From the NCBI RefSeq assembly GCF_902167145.1, contig NC_050096.1:180951825-181015824 (forward strand): 64,000 bases of DNA, read 5' to 3'. Position 1 is the stretch's first letter, and each line of letters begins with the position of its first letter. The stretch is from Zea mays (lineage: Eukaryota; Streptophyta; Magnoliopsida; Poales; Poaceae). Shown here piece by piece: positions 11,086 through 22,900 of this stretch. A model generated the notes under the pieces. That model saw only the letters and a program-made list of their open reading frames with translations, made no database searches and was not told where the DNA came from. Both the position numbers and the translations under genes were made by a program.

Positions 11086-12388
11086 CCCGAGGGTGAGACG
11101 CTGCACGTCGGGGGGGAGCGAAGTGGGGTCACGCCTGATCAAAGCTGGCAGACCCCGTACCTGCAATATCTCCACCAAGGAGAGCTACCCTCCGACCGAG
11201 CCGAAGCTCGGCGGCTGGCGCGGCGCGCCAAGTCGTTCGTCTTGCTGGGAGATGAGAAGGAGCTCTACCACCGCAGCCCCTCGGGCATCCTCCAGCGATG
11301 CATCTCCATCGCCGAAGGTCAGGAACTCCTGCGAGAAATACACTCGGGGGCTTGCGGCCATCACGCGGCGCCTCGAGCCCTGGTCGGGAATGCTTTCCGA
11401 CAAGGCTTCTATTGGCCGACGGCGGTGGCCGACGCCACTAGAATTGTCCGCACCTGCGAAGGGTGTCAATTCTACGCAAGGCAAACCCACCTGCCCGCTC
11501 AGGCTCTGCAGACGATACCCATCACCTGGCCTTTTGCTGTGTGGGGTCTGGACCTCATCGGCCCCTTGCAGAAGGCACCCGGGGGCTACACGCACCTGTT
11601 GGTCGCCATCGACAAATTCTCCAAGTGGGTCGAAGTCCGACCCCTAAACAGCATCAGGTCCGAGCAGGCGGTGGCGTTCTTCACCAACATCATCCATCGC
11701 TTCGGGGTCTCGAACTCCATCATCACCGACAACGGCACCCAGTTCATCGGCAGAAAGTTCCTGGACTTCTGCGAGGATCACCACATCCGGGTGGACTGGG
11801 CCGCCGTGGCTCATCCCATGACGAATGGGCAAGTAGAGCGTGCCAACGGCATGATTCTACAAGGGCTCAAGCCTCAGATCTACAACGACCTCAACAAGTT
11901 CGGCAAGCGATGGATGAAGGAACTCCCCTCGGTGGTCTGGAGCCTGAGGACAACACCGAGCTGAGCCACGGGCTTCACGCCGTTCTTTTTAGTCTACGGG
12001 GCCGAGGCCGTCCTACCCACAGACCTGGAATACGGCTCCCCGAGGACAAGGGCCTATGCCGACTAGAGCAACCAAGCTAGTCGAGAAGACTCGCTGGACC
12101 AGCTGGAAGAGGCTCGGGACAGGGCCTTACTGCACTCGGCGCGGTACCAGCAGTCCATGCGACGCTACCACGCCCGAGGGGTCCGGTCCCGAGACCTCCA
12201 GGTGGGCGACCTGGTGCTTCGGCTGCGACAAGACGCCCGAGGGCGGCACAAGCTCACGCCCCCCCTGGGAGGGGCCGTTCGTCATCGCCAAAGTTCTGAA
12301 GCCCGAAACGTACAAGCTGGCCAACAGTCAAGGCGAGGTCTACAACAATGCTTGGAACATCCAACAGCTACGTCGCTTCTACCCTTAA
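11086..12388 (+). pseudogene. int: Element B integrase, two in-frame stops
   Basis: Inserts element cDNA into nuclear DNA. The zinc-binding HHCC part is present (EIHSGACGHHAAPRAL ... RTCEGCQFYARQ), then the catalytic core with the first Asp in WGLDLIGPL, the second in IITDNGTQFIG and the Glu in TNGQVERANG. TGA at 11962-11964 (expected Arg before ATGFTPFFLVYG) and TAG at about 12063 interrupt it. The C-terminal domain reads QVGDLVLRLRQD, then PPWEGPFVIAKVL and NAWNIQQLRRFYP with a stop at 12386-12388. It ends about 200 bp before the insertion of C. Confidence 0.88.
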
Positions 12389-12593
12389 GATGTTTTCAAG
12401 TTGTTCATATACCTCGCTCCCACGCAAAGTTTAGTCATCAAGGAAGGGTCGGCCTCGCCTCGGCAAAGCCCGACCCTCCCTCGGGGGCTAAAAGGGGGGG
12501 GGGAACCCCCCCTGCGTCGAATTTTTTCCTCGAAAAAAGATCCTTTCTGCCAGAATGTCTTTCGTGCTTTTTGACTACTTCGAAAGCGGATCC
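12389..12593 (+). other. Start of element B 3' noncoding region and left TSD of C
   Basis: Noncoding, with a GGGTCGGCCTCG / CGACCCTCCC inverted repeat and a poly-G/poly-C stretch (12497-12515). It ends in GATCC (12589-12593), the left target duplication of element C; the same sequence resumes at 19954. Confidence 0.8.
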
Positions 12594-13235
12594 TGTTGGG
12601 GACCTTCGGCATCCGAAGGTCCTCAAAAACAGGATTTAATAGTATTTCTGGAGTATAATGTGTGAACAGGTATCTTCGGACTCAAGTCGGCATCACAGTA
12701 GACCAGAATAATACGAAGGATGGTGCAGCGCTGAAGGTGTAAGCAGGAAAGCTTCGGCGTGATAGCAGAAGGTGGAACCGACTTAAAGACGAAAAGGCTA
12801 TTTAGACCTCGACAGATTACTATAGAATTATTATCAAGTGTAAAGGGCATGAATGTAATTTTGTGTGGGTTGTGTCCCGCGCCTATAAATAGGTGAACAG
12901 TACCCCCGTACTTGACACGCTGACTTGGCATTCGCTTTTTGCGTCACGCTTGTATTGTCATCTCCTTCCGATTGAAGGTACACTTGTAATTCAACGATAT
13001 TTCTGTTTATGCCTGATAATAATATATAATTGTTCATGTTGTCTTTTATATTCTTTACATTTCATCCTTCGTCATTGTTTAATGAATTTATGAAGGTACG
13101 TCCTTCATAACCTTCGTCCGTAAACCATTATATCCTAAGGGAAATAATGTTTCGGAGGACGAAGGACTTTAACGATTAACATTTTCTATGTTGCCTTGTT
13201 CTTAACTCATAGCACTTGAGAACAAGTCCCCAACA
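12594..13235 (+). repeat. 5' LTR of element C
   Basis: TGTTGGGGACC...CCCCAACA, with a TATA box (TATAAAT, 12884-12890). It differs from the 3' LTR at three sites: a G/A in CATCCGAAGG, a T/C in GCAGCGCTGAAG and a T/G in CCGTACTTGACA. Confidence 0.95.
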
Positions 13236-13252
13236 TTGGCGCCCACCTCCGG
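13236..13252 (+). other. Primer binding site of element C
   Basis: TTGGCGCCCACCTCCGG directly after the LTR. It shares TGGCGCCCACC with the PBS of element E. Confidence 0.8.
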
Positions 13253-13312
13253 TGAACTCACTTCCACTCTTTGAAGTTTTTTGAACACCTTCGGCGATCA
13301 TAAATCTTTGTT

Positions 13313-14881
13313 ATGGCGCCGAAGAAAGCTTCAGCGACTGGGGCTGCAGCTCTGCAACCACTGGACCACAATCAGGAGACAGTTTCCCTGCGGGAGGCCC
13401 GAAGCCAGAAAAGGAAGGCTGTCAGTCCGACACCACCAGAGGACGAGATAGATCAAGAAATCAGAGATATGGAGATGCTTCATCAACAAGTACAGAGGAA
13501 GAAAGAAAAGATGGCCAGGCTAGCTGAACTGCAGAGGCAGATAGACGAAGCCTCTGAAGAAGTTCGTCATCTTGCTCAGGATGAGCAACACCGAAGGCCT
13601 CAGCACCAAGACCTTCATCAGGAGGGTTTTCCCAACGAAGATGACTGGTATGACAATTTCCATCATGGGAATTTTGTTTTTGATGATGCTTCTCCTTTGT
13701 CCGCTGAGCTGCAGGCTACACCTTGGCCTCCGTCCTACAAGCCGCCTCAGCTTCCCGTATTCGATGGCCACTCAGACCCGAAGCAGTTTTTGATGAGCTA
13801 CGAAGCAACAGTATCTTCGTATGGTGGCAATGCTTCAGTCATGGCCAAATCTTTCGTTATGGCTGTCAGAAGTGTTGCTCAAACCTGGTATTCCTCCCTT
13901 CGACCAGGAACGATCACTTCATGGCAGAAGCTGAAGGACTTGTTGTTGACTAGCTTTCAAGGATTTCAGACGAAGCCGGTCACTGCTCAGGCTCTGTTCC
14001 AGTGCACCCAGGATCACGAAGAATACCTTCAGGCGTATGTCCGAAGGTTCTTGCGTTTGAGGGCACAGGCACCAACGGTGCCCAATGAAATTGTCATCGA
14101 GGCCATGATCAAGGGGCTTCGGCCAGGACCGTCAGCTCAGTACTTCGCCAGGAAGCCTCCTCAAACTTTGGAGAAGCTGCTTCAGAAGATGGACGAGTAC
14201 ATTCGGGCCGATAATGATTTTCGCCAAAGAAGGGAGGAGGCTTTCAGGTTTTCTGAAATGACCAGGGGCTTCGGAGGGAGGTTCTACCCGAGGCACGTGA
14301 GATCAATTCATAACTCTACACAAAATGATGATAGAGGAAGCCAACAGCAAAGGCCACAAAGCTCCTCACAGGCTTTGGGGCAACAGCAAAGCTCCTTCCG
14401 ACCACCAGCTCCAAGAGGCAGAGGCGCCAGGGGCTTTGGAGGAAGATTTGGCGATCAACCGAGAAGAATCTTTTGCTTATTCTGCGGAGAGAACAAAGGC
14501 CATACTACCAGGATGTGCCATGTTACTATTCAGAAGCAAAAGGAAATAGCTGAAGCCGCAGCACAACAAGCTCAGCCGAAGCAGGTCATGCATACAGCTT
14601 CGTATCATTCGCCTTACATCCCAGAATATGTGGGCAATCATCCTGCAGTTTCTGTTGCTTCGGCGAGTCAACTTCAAGCTTCCTGGCAACAGCCTCCGCC
14701 GCCACCTCCGTTGCAACAAGGCCAGCAGCCAGAAGGGAGCCAGTATGCTCCACACCAGAGGGACTTCAGAGAGCAGTCCGAAGCTGTACAGTCAATAGCA
14801 CTGTGCCAAAGTCAAAGCACATCTATTGACGAATATCCTACCTTAATAGCAAGCTTTTTCGTTCAGTTTTATTTTCTGTAA
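13313..14881 (+). CDS. gag: Element C gag, intact (522 aa)
   Basis: Uninterrupted frame from an ATG 77 bases after the LTR. Order: Lys/Ala-rich start (MAPKKASATG), a charged helical region (about 45-95, EIRDMEMLHQQVQRKKEKMA), the capsid core (PVFDGHSDPKQFLMSYEATV, TWYSSLRPGTITSWQKLKDL, EYLQAYVRRFLRLRAQAPTV, MIKGLRPGPSAQYF; about 145-290), an Arg/Gly-rich stretch, and a knuckle CLFCGENKGHTTRMC (C-X2-C-X5-H-X4-C, about 385-400), then a Gln/Pro-rich tail. Its start resembles the gag of element E (MAPKKASSK), showing common lineage. No protease or RT follows. Being open while the element is young, it could be translated. Confidence 0.92.
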   Translation: MAPKKASATGAAALQPLDHNQETVSLREARSQKRKAVSPTPPEDEIDQEIRDMEMLHQQVQRKKEKMARLAELQRQIDEASEEVRHLAQDEQHRRPQHQDLHQEGFPNEDDWYDNFHHGNFVFDDASPLSAELQATPWPPSYKPPQLPVFDGHSDPKQFLMSYEATVSSYGGNASVMAKSFVMAVRSVAQTWYSSLRPGTITSWQKLKDLLLTSFQGFQTKPVTAQALFQCTQDHEEYLQAYVRRFLRLRAQAPTVPNEIVIEAMIKGLRPGPSAQYFARKPPQTLEKLLQKMDEYIRADNDFRQRREEAFRFSEMTRGFGGRFYPRHVRSIHNSTQNDDRGSQQQRPQSSSQALGQQQSSFRPPAPRGRGARGFGGRFGDQPRRIFCLFCGENKGHTTRMCHVTIQKQKEIAEAAAQQAQPKQVMHTASYHSPYIPEYVGNHPAVSVASASQLQASWQQPPPPPPLQQGQQPEGSQYAPHQRDFREQSEAVQSIALCQSQSTSIDEYPTLIASFFVQFYFL

Positions 14882-15784
14882 TAAAGGACATTGTTTAGGT
14901 TTCATGTAATTAGTTTCGTTGATTCCTACAAGAAAAATATGTTTTCTTCACAGGCTTAAATTGATTGAAGTTCAAAGACCTGTGATAATAAAAAGGACCT
15001 TCGAACTATCGAAAATTCTTCGAAGCAACAAAAAGTCGTTCTAAGGAACGCAGAGTAAGTTTGCCGAAGTCACAAAAAGTCGTTCCAAAGGGAGCGCAGT
15101 GTAAGTTTTCTGCTCCAAAGTCGTTCCAAAGGGAATGCAGAGCATACAGCGAAAAGTCAACGCTGATACCGCCTAAGTAAAAGGCGAAGCGCGAAAAGTC
15201 AACGCGAATACCGCTGAAAGTAAAAGGCGAAGAAGCTCCTAAGGGAGGCTTACAGCGAAAAATAAACGCTGATTCCGCTGAAGTAAAAGGCGAAGAAGCT
15301 CCTAAGGGAGGCTTATAAAAGATTGTGTTTTATTGCAGGGATGCGTATGTATCTTCGGAATAAACGTCATCTCACATAACATAACATCATCGCATCATTT
15401 CGCATGGCATAAGCATCATACATCATTTTGCACATGGCACAAGAGGTGGACACATTATTAATCTACAGAAGAACGCTTTGAAAAAAAGGGAGAAATCAAA
15501 GTCACAAAAAGATACATCATTGGTCTTCGGAAGTGTAGCTTCGGAAAATATCTTCACGAAGCCTGGATATTAATCATCAGAACATTGGATATTGTTGTGA
15601 CAAAGAAAAATTCTTCTTCACGAAGCATGAAAAGAAGGGAAGGTGTTTTTTCGTCAAAGACTCAAAAGCGGTACGTGTAAAGTTTCATGCGTCGTAAAGA
15701 ATTGACTAACAAAAATAGGTATATTACATTTGGGGTTACAAAATGTTACAGTATATTACATTTCAGAAGTTTTTACAAAAATAC
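14882..15784 (+). repeat. Noncoding region of element C with degenerate short repeats
   Basis: About 900 bp between the gag stop and the end of the antisense gene. At 15020-15320 it has diverged repeats: AAAGTCGTTCCAAAGGGA (three versions), then CAGCGAAAA / AACGCTGAT / GTAAAAGGCGAAGAAGC units; two copies of GCTCCTAAGGGAGGCTTA lie 63 bp apart (15235, 15298). No coding frame. Confidence 0.75.
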
Positions 15785-18700
15785 TTAATCTTCTCTCAAA
15801 ACGACTTCTGCAGCCTCGTTCAGGAGCCGATTAACGACTTCATCCATAATATCTTCAGCCATCTTTTTAATTTCGTCGTCTCCTTTCGGCTGAGAGCCCG
15901 AAGACGCTTTAGCAGGATCTGAAGTAAGACAGGATACGGCTACATTGCTATTACAAATCGCAAACAAATCTTAAAGCCTAAGATTACAACACAATAAAAA
16001 CTATAAGTTAATACCTAATTGACCTTCGGCCTCTGCGCTCTTTTCAGCAGCCTCAGCTACTTCTCTAGCATCGCGAATGCCCTTTTCACTTCTTCGAATA
16101 ATTTCTCCGGCCATTTCTCGGCCACCATTATCCCAGATATCGGTAAAAAATTTTCCACCAATTATACTAGCTTCGGCCGAAGGATCTCTTGCATCTTCAA
16201 AAGACAAAGCAGATTCGGATTGTGCTAAAATTTTTACATGTTCACAGCCCTTCTTCTCTAAGATGGTGGCAATTCCTCTGGCACCAGAGAAGGCGCATAT
16301 ATCTCCACGGCTATTTAAAATTTCTTCGAAGGCCTCAGCTTCGTGGTCGATCCATTCGATGGGACCTTCGTGATTCCCCCTCGTAAAGTTTTCTTCGCTT
16401 GAGAAGGCGCCGACCCTGGCGAAGCTAGTTTTTAACTTCTTAACACACTCTATAGATTTGTTATAGCATCTCTTTCTGGACGAACGAAGCTCTTCAACAG
16501 TTATTTCTAGGTGATCTGCCCATTGGTCGCTGAGTTCTCGCTTTGTTTCTTCAAGTATGCGTTCTTCCTTGGCTCTGGCCAGTTGTTTCCGAAGATCTTC
16601 AATTTCGTGCTTCTGAGCTTCAGCTTGACCTTTAAAAGCAGCTTCGTCTTCCTTTATTTTATTTATCAATGAGTGTAATATTTTATCTTTTTCGAGACCT
16701 TCGTTCCTCAGTTCAATAACTTCGGAATGAAGGTTGCTCAGGGCTATAGAACACCCTTCGTCTTCAGCATCTTTCTGTGCCCTGAGGGCATTGCTAAGTA
16801 TCAGGCCCTGCAAAGATGTGTGCGTCAATAGGTTTAAACAAACGAAAAATTTTGGACTCAACAAAACATACAAGGATTTCATTTGTCGCACCTTTAAGCT
16901 ATTATAAGCCAGGCTGTCGGCCAGATCGTTCTTCGACAGCACTGAGAGCCCGTCTTCTAAAGTTGGGAATCCGAAGCTCTTGCTCATCTCCCGACAGACA
17001 GAAATCTCCTTGCTGTCGGGAAGACAATACAAGAAGTCTTCTTCTCCACTGCCATTGAATATTAACGCCCCCTTTGGATATTTCAGTTTTTGGGCGTAGT
17101 GCTGGGCCTCTTGCTCTTCTTTCTCTGATAGTTTTTCCCCGAAGCATGACGAACAATATAATCACGAACTTTGGGGGATGCTTCGGGGGCAATAACACCG
17201 GTTTCTTCAACAAAAGTTGGCTTTGTTATTTTTTCTGCCTCACTTTCCAAGGGTTTTATCTTTGCGGGCTCTAAGGGCCCAGCTTCGGCTTCAGTCTCTT
17301 GCTCTGGAGCTTTAGAACCAAAAATTTCAGTTGTTGTTTCAGGAATGACAGCAGCCTTCTTCGGAGGTGTGCTTGAAGATTTGATCGTTTCCAGTACATC
17401 TAGCACATTAGCCATTCTCTTTCTTTTCGGAGTCACTGCTGGCACTTTTTGATTTTTTACTGTCTCAATGTTTGCTGCAGGACTCAAAACTTCTGATGTT
17501 TTGGAGCCCTCAGTTGCTTCCTTTACCTCTTCCATTTTTTCTGTGGACGGTGCTTCGGCCTTCTCTTTCGTTTCTGATAACAAAATCTTTGATTGTTCCA
17601 ATTCTATCTTTGTTGGCACTTCGGCCGTTTCTGCGACTTCTGGCAGCAAAGTTGGCTCGGTTGGTTTTTCAGCTTCGGTGGCCGAAGAAGTTTCTCCGGT
17701 AAACTCAGGCACCGAAGCTGGTTCAATATAGCGCGGCCGATGTGTGAGGACCTTTATCTTCTTTCTTTTCGGTTCTGGCTCGCTAGGAGCAATTGCAGCT
17801 TCTTCTTTTGCAGAGGTTGTGTTTTTTCTCTTCTGCCTTCGAATGGGATAGCAATAGTCAGGGTAGACAAACCCGATTGCATCAAATACTCGATTCAGTC
17901 TCTTCTTTTTTCGGCCTCCGAAGGCTGCTGACATTGCAGTGTCTTCGGCCTTTGAATAAGCCCCAAGCAGTTCATCACTTAAATTTTCAATGCTTTTTAG
18001 CCAGTCATCATCTGGCTCAACGAATTTATCTCCAAATTTAAAAGTGTACTTCAACCTGATAAGTCCACCTTCGTCGGCCTCTTTTACGGTTTCTTGTGGC
18101 ATTTCCCATTTCTCCGCGAGCGGCCATACCCTGAAGGCAATATGCTCTTGTACTAAGTCTCTCGTTCCAATGAAAGAACAGACTGCGCCGAAGGCCCTCT
18201 GGCATTCTTCGGCAGCTTCATTCATTTCAACCTTCGGCCTCCGAAGGCCGAAGCTTTGCCAAATAGGGCGCATAATTATACCTTTGATATCTTCTCGTAT
18301 TGTCAGATCATTCTTCACATAGAACCATTCTGTCATCCAGTCTCCGGGCCATCTCTTCCGAAAGGTTGGCACGGGGCAGCTTGACCCGGACCGAGAAACG
18401 AAACTGTAGCAGCCAAAGTTATTGTGATACTGTTCCTTACCCCAAGGTTTTGTTTCATATGATAATTCATGTATATTGCAGAAGCTTTTTGCGTCAGGCT
18501 TCAGACCTTGGCTTCTCACGGCCCACACAAAGATATTCAGCCTTATAATTGCCTCGGGGGTAAGTTGATGGAGATAGACTTCGAATATTTTCAGCACCTC
18601 TACAACGAAGCTGCTCAAAGGAAATCGCAGTCCAGCTTTCAACAAGCTTCGGTACACTACGACTTCATTCTCTTCAGGGTGTGGGCAAGTTTTTTCCCCT

Positions 18701-19005
18701 TCGTCGGCCCTCACAATGGACAAATCCCGAAAATACCTTCCTCTCATGTTGATAAGATGATTCTCTTTGATAGTTGATTTACCATAAACTGAATGGCTTG
18801 GTCGCCAGGGACGATCTTCGGAGTCTTCACCACCACTGTCCACATCATAGCTGTCACTGTCACCAGTATCTTCAGACAAACCTTCCAGAATCTCCTTGGT
18901 AATTTTTTCTGTGTTGGTCTTTGACATCGCTATGAGAAACCCCAAGTTTTTCTCTTCGTCGAGGCTCAGCTTCATCTCAGCAGCAGTCTTCTTATCTTCA
19001 GACAT
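15785..19005 (-). pseudogene. Antisense spliced gene of element C (gypsy type transposon domain plus coiled coil), one frameshift
   Basis: Runs opposite to gag. Exon 1 (19005-16892) starts MSEDKKTAAEMK; it has the putative gypsy type transposon domain (FPLSSFVVEVLKIFEVYLHQ, LNIFVWAVRSQG, WMTEWFYVKND, VWPLAEKWEMP; about residues 115-330), a Lys-rich patch (KRKKIKVLTHRPR) and a long Glu/Thr/Pro-rich tail. The frame shifts by one base at a GGGGAAAAA run (about 17132-17140) and continues EKLSEKEEQEAQHYAQKL, then GALIFNGSGEEDFLYCLPD. Intron 1 is 16891-16808 (GT-AG, 84 nt). Exon 2 (16807-16015) is mostly coiled coil (QKHEIEDLRKQLARAKEER) with a C-terminal part FFTDIWDNGGREMAGEI. Intron 2 is 16014-15919. 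Exon 3 (15918-15785) ends NEAAEVVLRED; splicing keeps phase (G+AT gives Asp). The same gene type occurs in element E. Function unknown. Confidence 0.78.
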
Positions 19006-19146
19006 CTTCGGAGACACTAAAAAACTATTTTCAAAGCCGAAGCTTCAAAACAAAAGCTTAGCAAATCGTAGTGCACAAGAGCTAAAAATTGAGTGAGCGG
19101 GAGCAGTTGGCCAGAGAGCGTGTCAAATGAGTTTGCGGTATGGGCC

Positions 19147-19157
19147 GTATTTATACG
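19147..19157 (-). promoter_or_regulatory. TATA box of the antisense gene in element C
   Basis: The minus strand reads GTATAAATACG, about 140 bases before the ATG at 19005 and about 155 bases inside the element from its 3' LTR. The antisense gene of element E has a TATA box at an equivalent place. Confidence 0.6.
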
Positions 19158-19311
19158 CCAAGTACGTTGGAAATTGAAAGACCCCGCTTGTCAGTGAATG
19201 TTGCTATTCTAGCAAAGGGAAGGTGTTTTTTCGGACCTTCGGTGTGAAACCTTCGTCCATGTCGCAATCTAAATTTATTATTTTAAACAAATTATTATTG
19301 CGAGGGGCTAC

Positions 19312-19953
19312 TGTTGGGGACCTTCGGCATCCAAAGGTCCTCAAAAACAGGATTTAATAGTATTTCTGGAGTATAATGTGTGAACAGGTATCTTCGGACT
19401 CAAGTCGGCATCACAGTAGACCAGAATAATACGAAGGATGGTGCAGCGCCGAAGGTGTAAGCAGGAAAGCTTCGGCGTGATAGCAGAAGGTGGAACCGAC
19501 TTAAAGACGAAAAGGCTATTTAGACCTCGACAGATTACTATAGAATTATTATCAAGTGTAAAGGGCATGAATGTAATTTTGTGTGGGTTGTGTCCCGCGC
19601 CTATAAATAGGTGAACAGTACCCCCGTACTGGACACGCTGACTTGGCATTCGCTTTTTGCGTCACGCTTGTATTGTCATCTCCTTCCGATTGAAGGTACA
19701 CTTGTAATTCAACGATATTTCTGTTTATGCCTGATAATAATATATAATTGTTCATGTTGTCTTTTATATTCTTTACATTTCATCCTTCGTCATTGTTTAA
19801 TGAATTTATGAAGGTACGTCCTTCATAACCTTCGTCCGTAAACCATTATATCCTAAGGGAAATAATGTTTCGGAGGACGAAGGACTTTAACGATTAACAT
19901 TTTCTATGTTGCCTTGTTCTTAACTCATAGCACTTGAGAACAAGTCCCCAACA
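19312..19953 (+). repeat. 3' LTR of element C
   Basis: 642 bp, preceded by a polypurine tract (GCGAGGGGCTAC) and followed by the GATCC target duplication (19954-19958). TATA box at 19602. Confidence 0.95.
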
Positions 19954-19958
19954 GATCC

Positions 19959-22900
19959 TAAAAACGACGGAGTACACGTAAGCAGCCAAGGCTGACCGAG
20001 CCGAGGGACTCCTATGCCTCCGGGATATGGATACCTCACTCATCACCTTCTGCGATAAGTAACTCACGTTCGGATAAGCGATCCCGCGGACCGAACAAGT
20101 CTTCACATTCGGAAGCTCTTCTGCCGAAGCGATTCTTCGAGCCTTCTTGACTGCGTCGGTAACATAACCCCAAGGACGGGTAAGAGTGCGCGTAAGCGGC
20201 AAGGCTGACCGAGCCGAGGGACTCCTACACCTCCGGGATACGGATACCTCACTCATCACCTTCCGTGAGAAGCAACTCTCGCTCGCACAAGCGATTCCGT
20301 TACCGACAAAAAAGTCCAAATACTCGAAACAATAGGAAAAGAGACACAGCTTTACAACACAGCGAGGGTGTGTTTAGGCCTCGGCGGCCGCAGAAAACAC
20401 ACGCTACAAGATAATCCGACCCTGCAGGCTCGGATCTTGGCGGCTAGAGGGAGCAGCAGCACCCTCGGCGTCAGCAACACCTTCGGCGAGGCCCAACCTA
20501 GCCTCGGACGGCGACGCGGTCCGAAGATCTCCACTCTGAAGGACGGCGTCATCACCAAGCCCGGGCCATCGCCGCTAGGGTCTTCTCCGAGAATCCGGCT
20601 CGGGCAGGCGGCTTGGCTGGCGACCCCCGAGGCCTCGGCCAGCTGTCCCCCGAGGACGTCAGCCCGACCCGAGGCCTCGGCAGGTCAATCCCGGCGTCGG
20701 TCCCGCTAACGGATGGCCCGGCCAGGCTCCGGCCGACCAGGTCTTCTCACCGAGCCAACTCTGCCTCTGTTCGCGCTGACACCGCTACCCCTGGCCTCGG
20801 CTCATCGAAGAGCGGCCGAGGGGTTCCTTTAACTGAGCAAGAGAAACCTCGGGCAACAAGGCTGACCGAGCCGAGGGACTCCTACGCCTCCGGGATACGA
20901 ATACCTCACTCGTCACCTTTACACGGGGCGACTCATGCTTGGTGAAGCGGTTCAGACAACCAACAGGCGAGTCTTAGCGCTCGAAAATGAGGAAAAAACA
21001 CGGCTCCGTGCCAAAAATACATACATGTTCAGGCCCCGAAAGCCGCAATGAACAAAACACCGGCATTTAAGATGCCATTACAAATGGAACTCCGATTCCA
21101 CCTCCGCAGGCACGAACAACCCCACTCGATGGGGGGGGGGGCTGTGGAGCAACAGAAGACCGACGGACGGCTCACCGTCGCCCGCTCCAGCAGCAGCGAC
21201 AACGACCCCCTCTACGGGTGGCCGAACTGCAGCAACGATGGCCTCAGGGTGAACGCCGCTGCAACCCTACCCTCGCCCACGCTGACGCTCGAGGGGCGAG
21301 GACAAGTACAAAGGGCCGGAGGCCCGAAGCGCGGATGGTGGCGGTGATCCCGTCGGCAACGGGGACTTCTCGAGCCGCCTCCGCCTCGGCACCGACGATA
21401 GGGGCCGTCAGCCCGCCGACAGATCCCCACTCGGATCCTCCCGGACGAGCGGGGCACCGACCTCCGCGCGGAGGCACCGTACCGGTGCAAAGGCAGGACC
21501 GCCCCAGAACACGAACGCCGCCCTAGCAGCGCGCGACATCTTGGGCGGTCCTCCCGTGCACACGACGCGGCAGCCGCCTTCCGGCAGGAGGGGGCACCGG
21601 GAGCCAAGCCGACGAGCCCGACGCGCTGGGGCTGACGAAGCCTGCCATCGACCGGCCCCGCGTTGTCGAAGTCCGACCCGCCCGCAGGGCCAGTGAGCGC
21701 CCTCTCCCTCGGACGCCGCAGGAGAGGCTGACTCACGAACCCGCGCGGGAGGTAGAGCTCCGGCTCAGCCCGGCCTCCACCCCAGCAAGGATGATGAACA
21801 TCCTTGAAGCTTAGGGTGGGACCAAGATCGCAGCCCGGCTTCCTTCTCCCCACCCAGGGGCTGGTGGTCACCGTCTTGGGTGACCGCCGGCGGGGGGGGG
21901 GGGGGGGGGGGTACAGCCGGGCTGACTGATGAAAATCCTTGAAGCCGAACGATGGCTGAAAGGTACCAACTCCCACGGAGTTGCGTTCCTCCAACGACGA
22001 GGCGGAAAGACGGCGGATATCCCCCATCTGGGGGCTTGGAAGGTGGAAAGACACGATGCATAAGGGAGCGCGAAGACATGGTCGCCTTCCAAGGGGGTCA
22101 CCCTCCTTTTAAAGGCGGCTCTCCCTACTTGCGTCCCCAGCCGTCATGGGCTGAGTCTTCTCCAACACACTCCAAGGTCCTCCCCTACAGCGCGGGGGCT
22201 GGGTCCCACACGTCATGCAAGCCGGCTCAGAGCAGAAGAAGCCAAACCGCCGTGCGTGGTGCGTACAACCGCCCAGCGGTTACAAGCGACTCTCCACTTT
22301 TGCCCAGACCAACGGGCGAAAGGGGCGGGCAGCCATGCAGGCGGCATGCAACCGCGCCAAGTGGGCGCACTTCTCCGACTCCCAACACGCCCAGCATGGA
22401 GGCCCAGGCCCATGCGTCATGCAACCGGAGCGCCGAATGCTTCGTGCATGCAACTGCACCGCCACTTGCGCCACTACCGCGCCTCCTCGACTGCAGAACC
22501 AATAAAGCGACTCGAGGCGACCCAGCGCACGACCCAGTAGCGCCAGTCTGGCGCGGCGGTCAATGCGGCCAAAAATGGGCCGACAGTAATGGCGGTGGCA
22601 GGCGGGCAGGAGCAGCGGCCACGTCGTTAGCCAAGCTCACGTCCCGTCCGGGGGTAGCGAGAGAACCCTCTCTCACGGCGTGAAGACAACACGCCCGTGT
22701 TCCGTTCCTCGAACGGCTCGCGCACGCGCAACGGCCGCCCCGCCAACCACTCGCCCCGTCACATTAACTCCGTGGCGGGACAGGCGGCGCCTCTGGCAGG
22801 AGAAGCGGACGACGCTTCGCCTTCGCCATAATGACCGCGTCAGAAAAGGTACGCCGCGTCGTTCGATTTCGTATCCTTTTCCTTTTTTCCTCTTTCTCTC

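Larger units (their letters stand above)
12594..19953 (+). mobile_element. Element C: Zeon-like non-autonomous gypsy retrotransposon, complete
   Basis: 7,360 bp bounded by two 642-bp LTRs (12594-13235, 19312-19953) and a perfect GATCC target duplication (12589-12593, 19954-19958). It carries an open gag, no pol, and a spliced gene on the opposite strand. Length, LTR size and lack of pol match maize Zeon (cinful-zeon group) as I remember it. The LTRs differ at three positions by my count, so the insertion is recent. Movement would need pol in trans. Confidence 0.92.

Noticed and set aside
12887..13093. Small identical frames in both LTRs of C
   Set aside because: Short frames within R/U5, identical only because the LTRs are young.
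21212..22079. Minus-strand frames in B's 3' region behind a TTTAAAAG, as a third antisense gene
   Set aside because: No resemblance to the antisense genes of C and E, the longest frame lacks an ATG start, and a poly-G run creates its Pro stretch.
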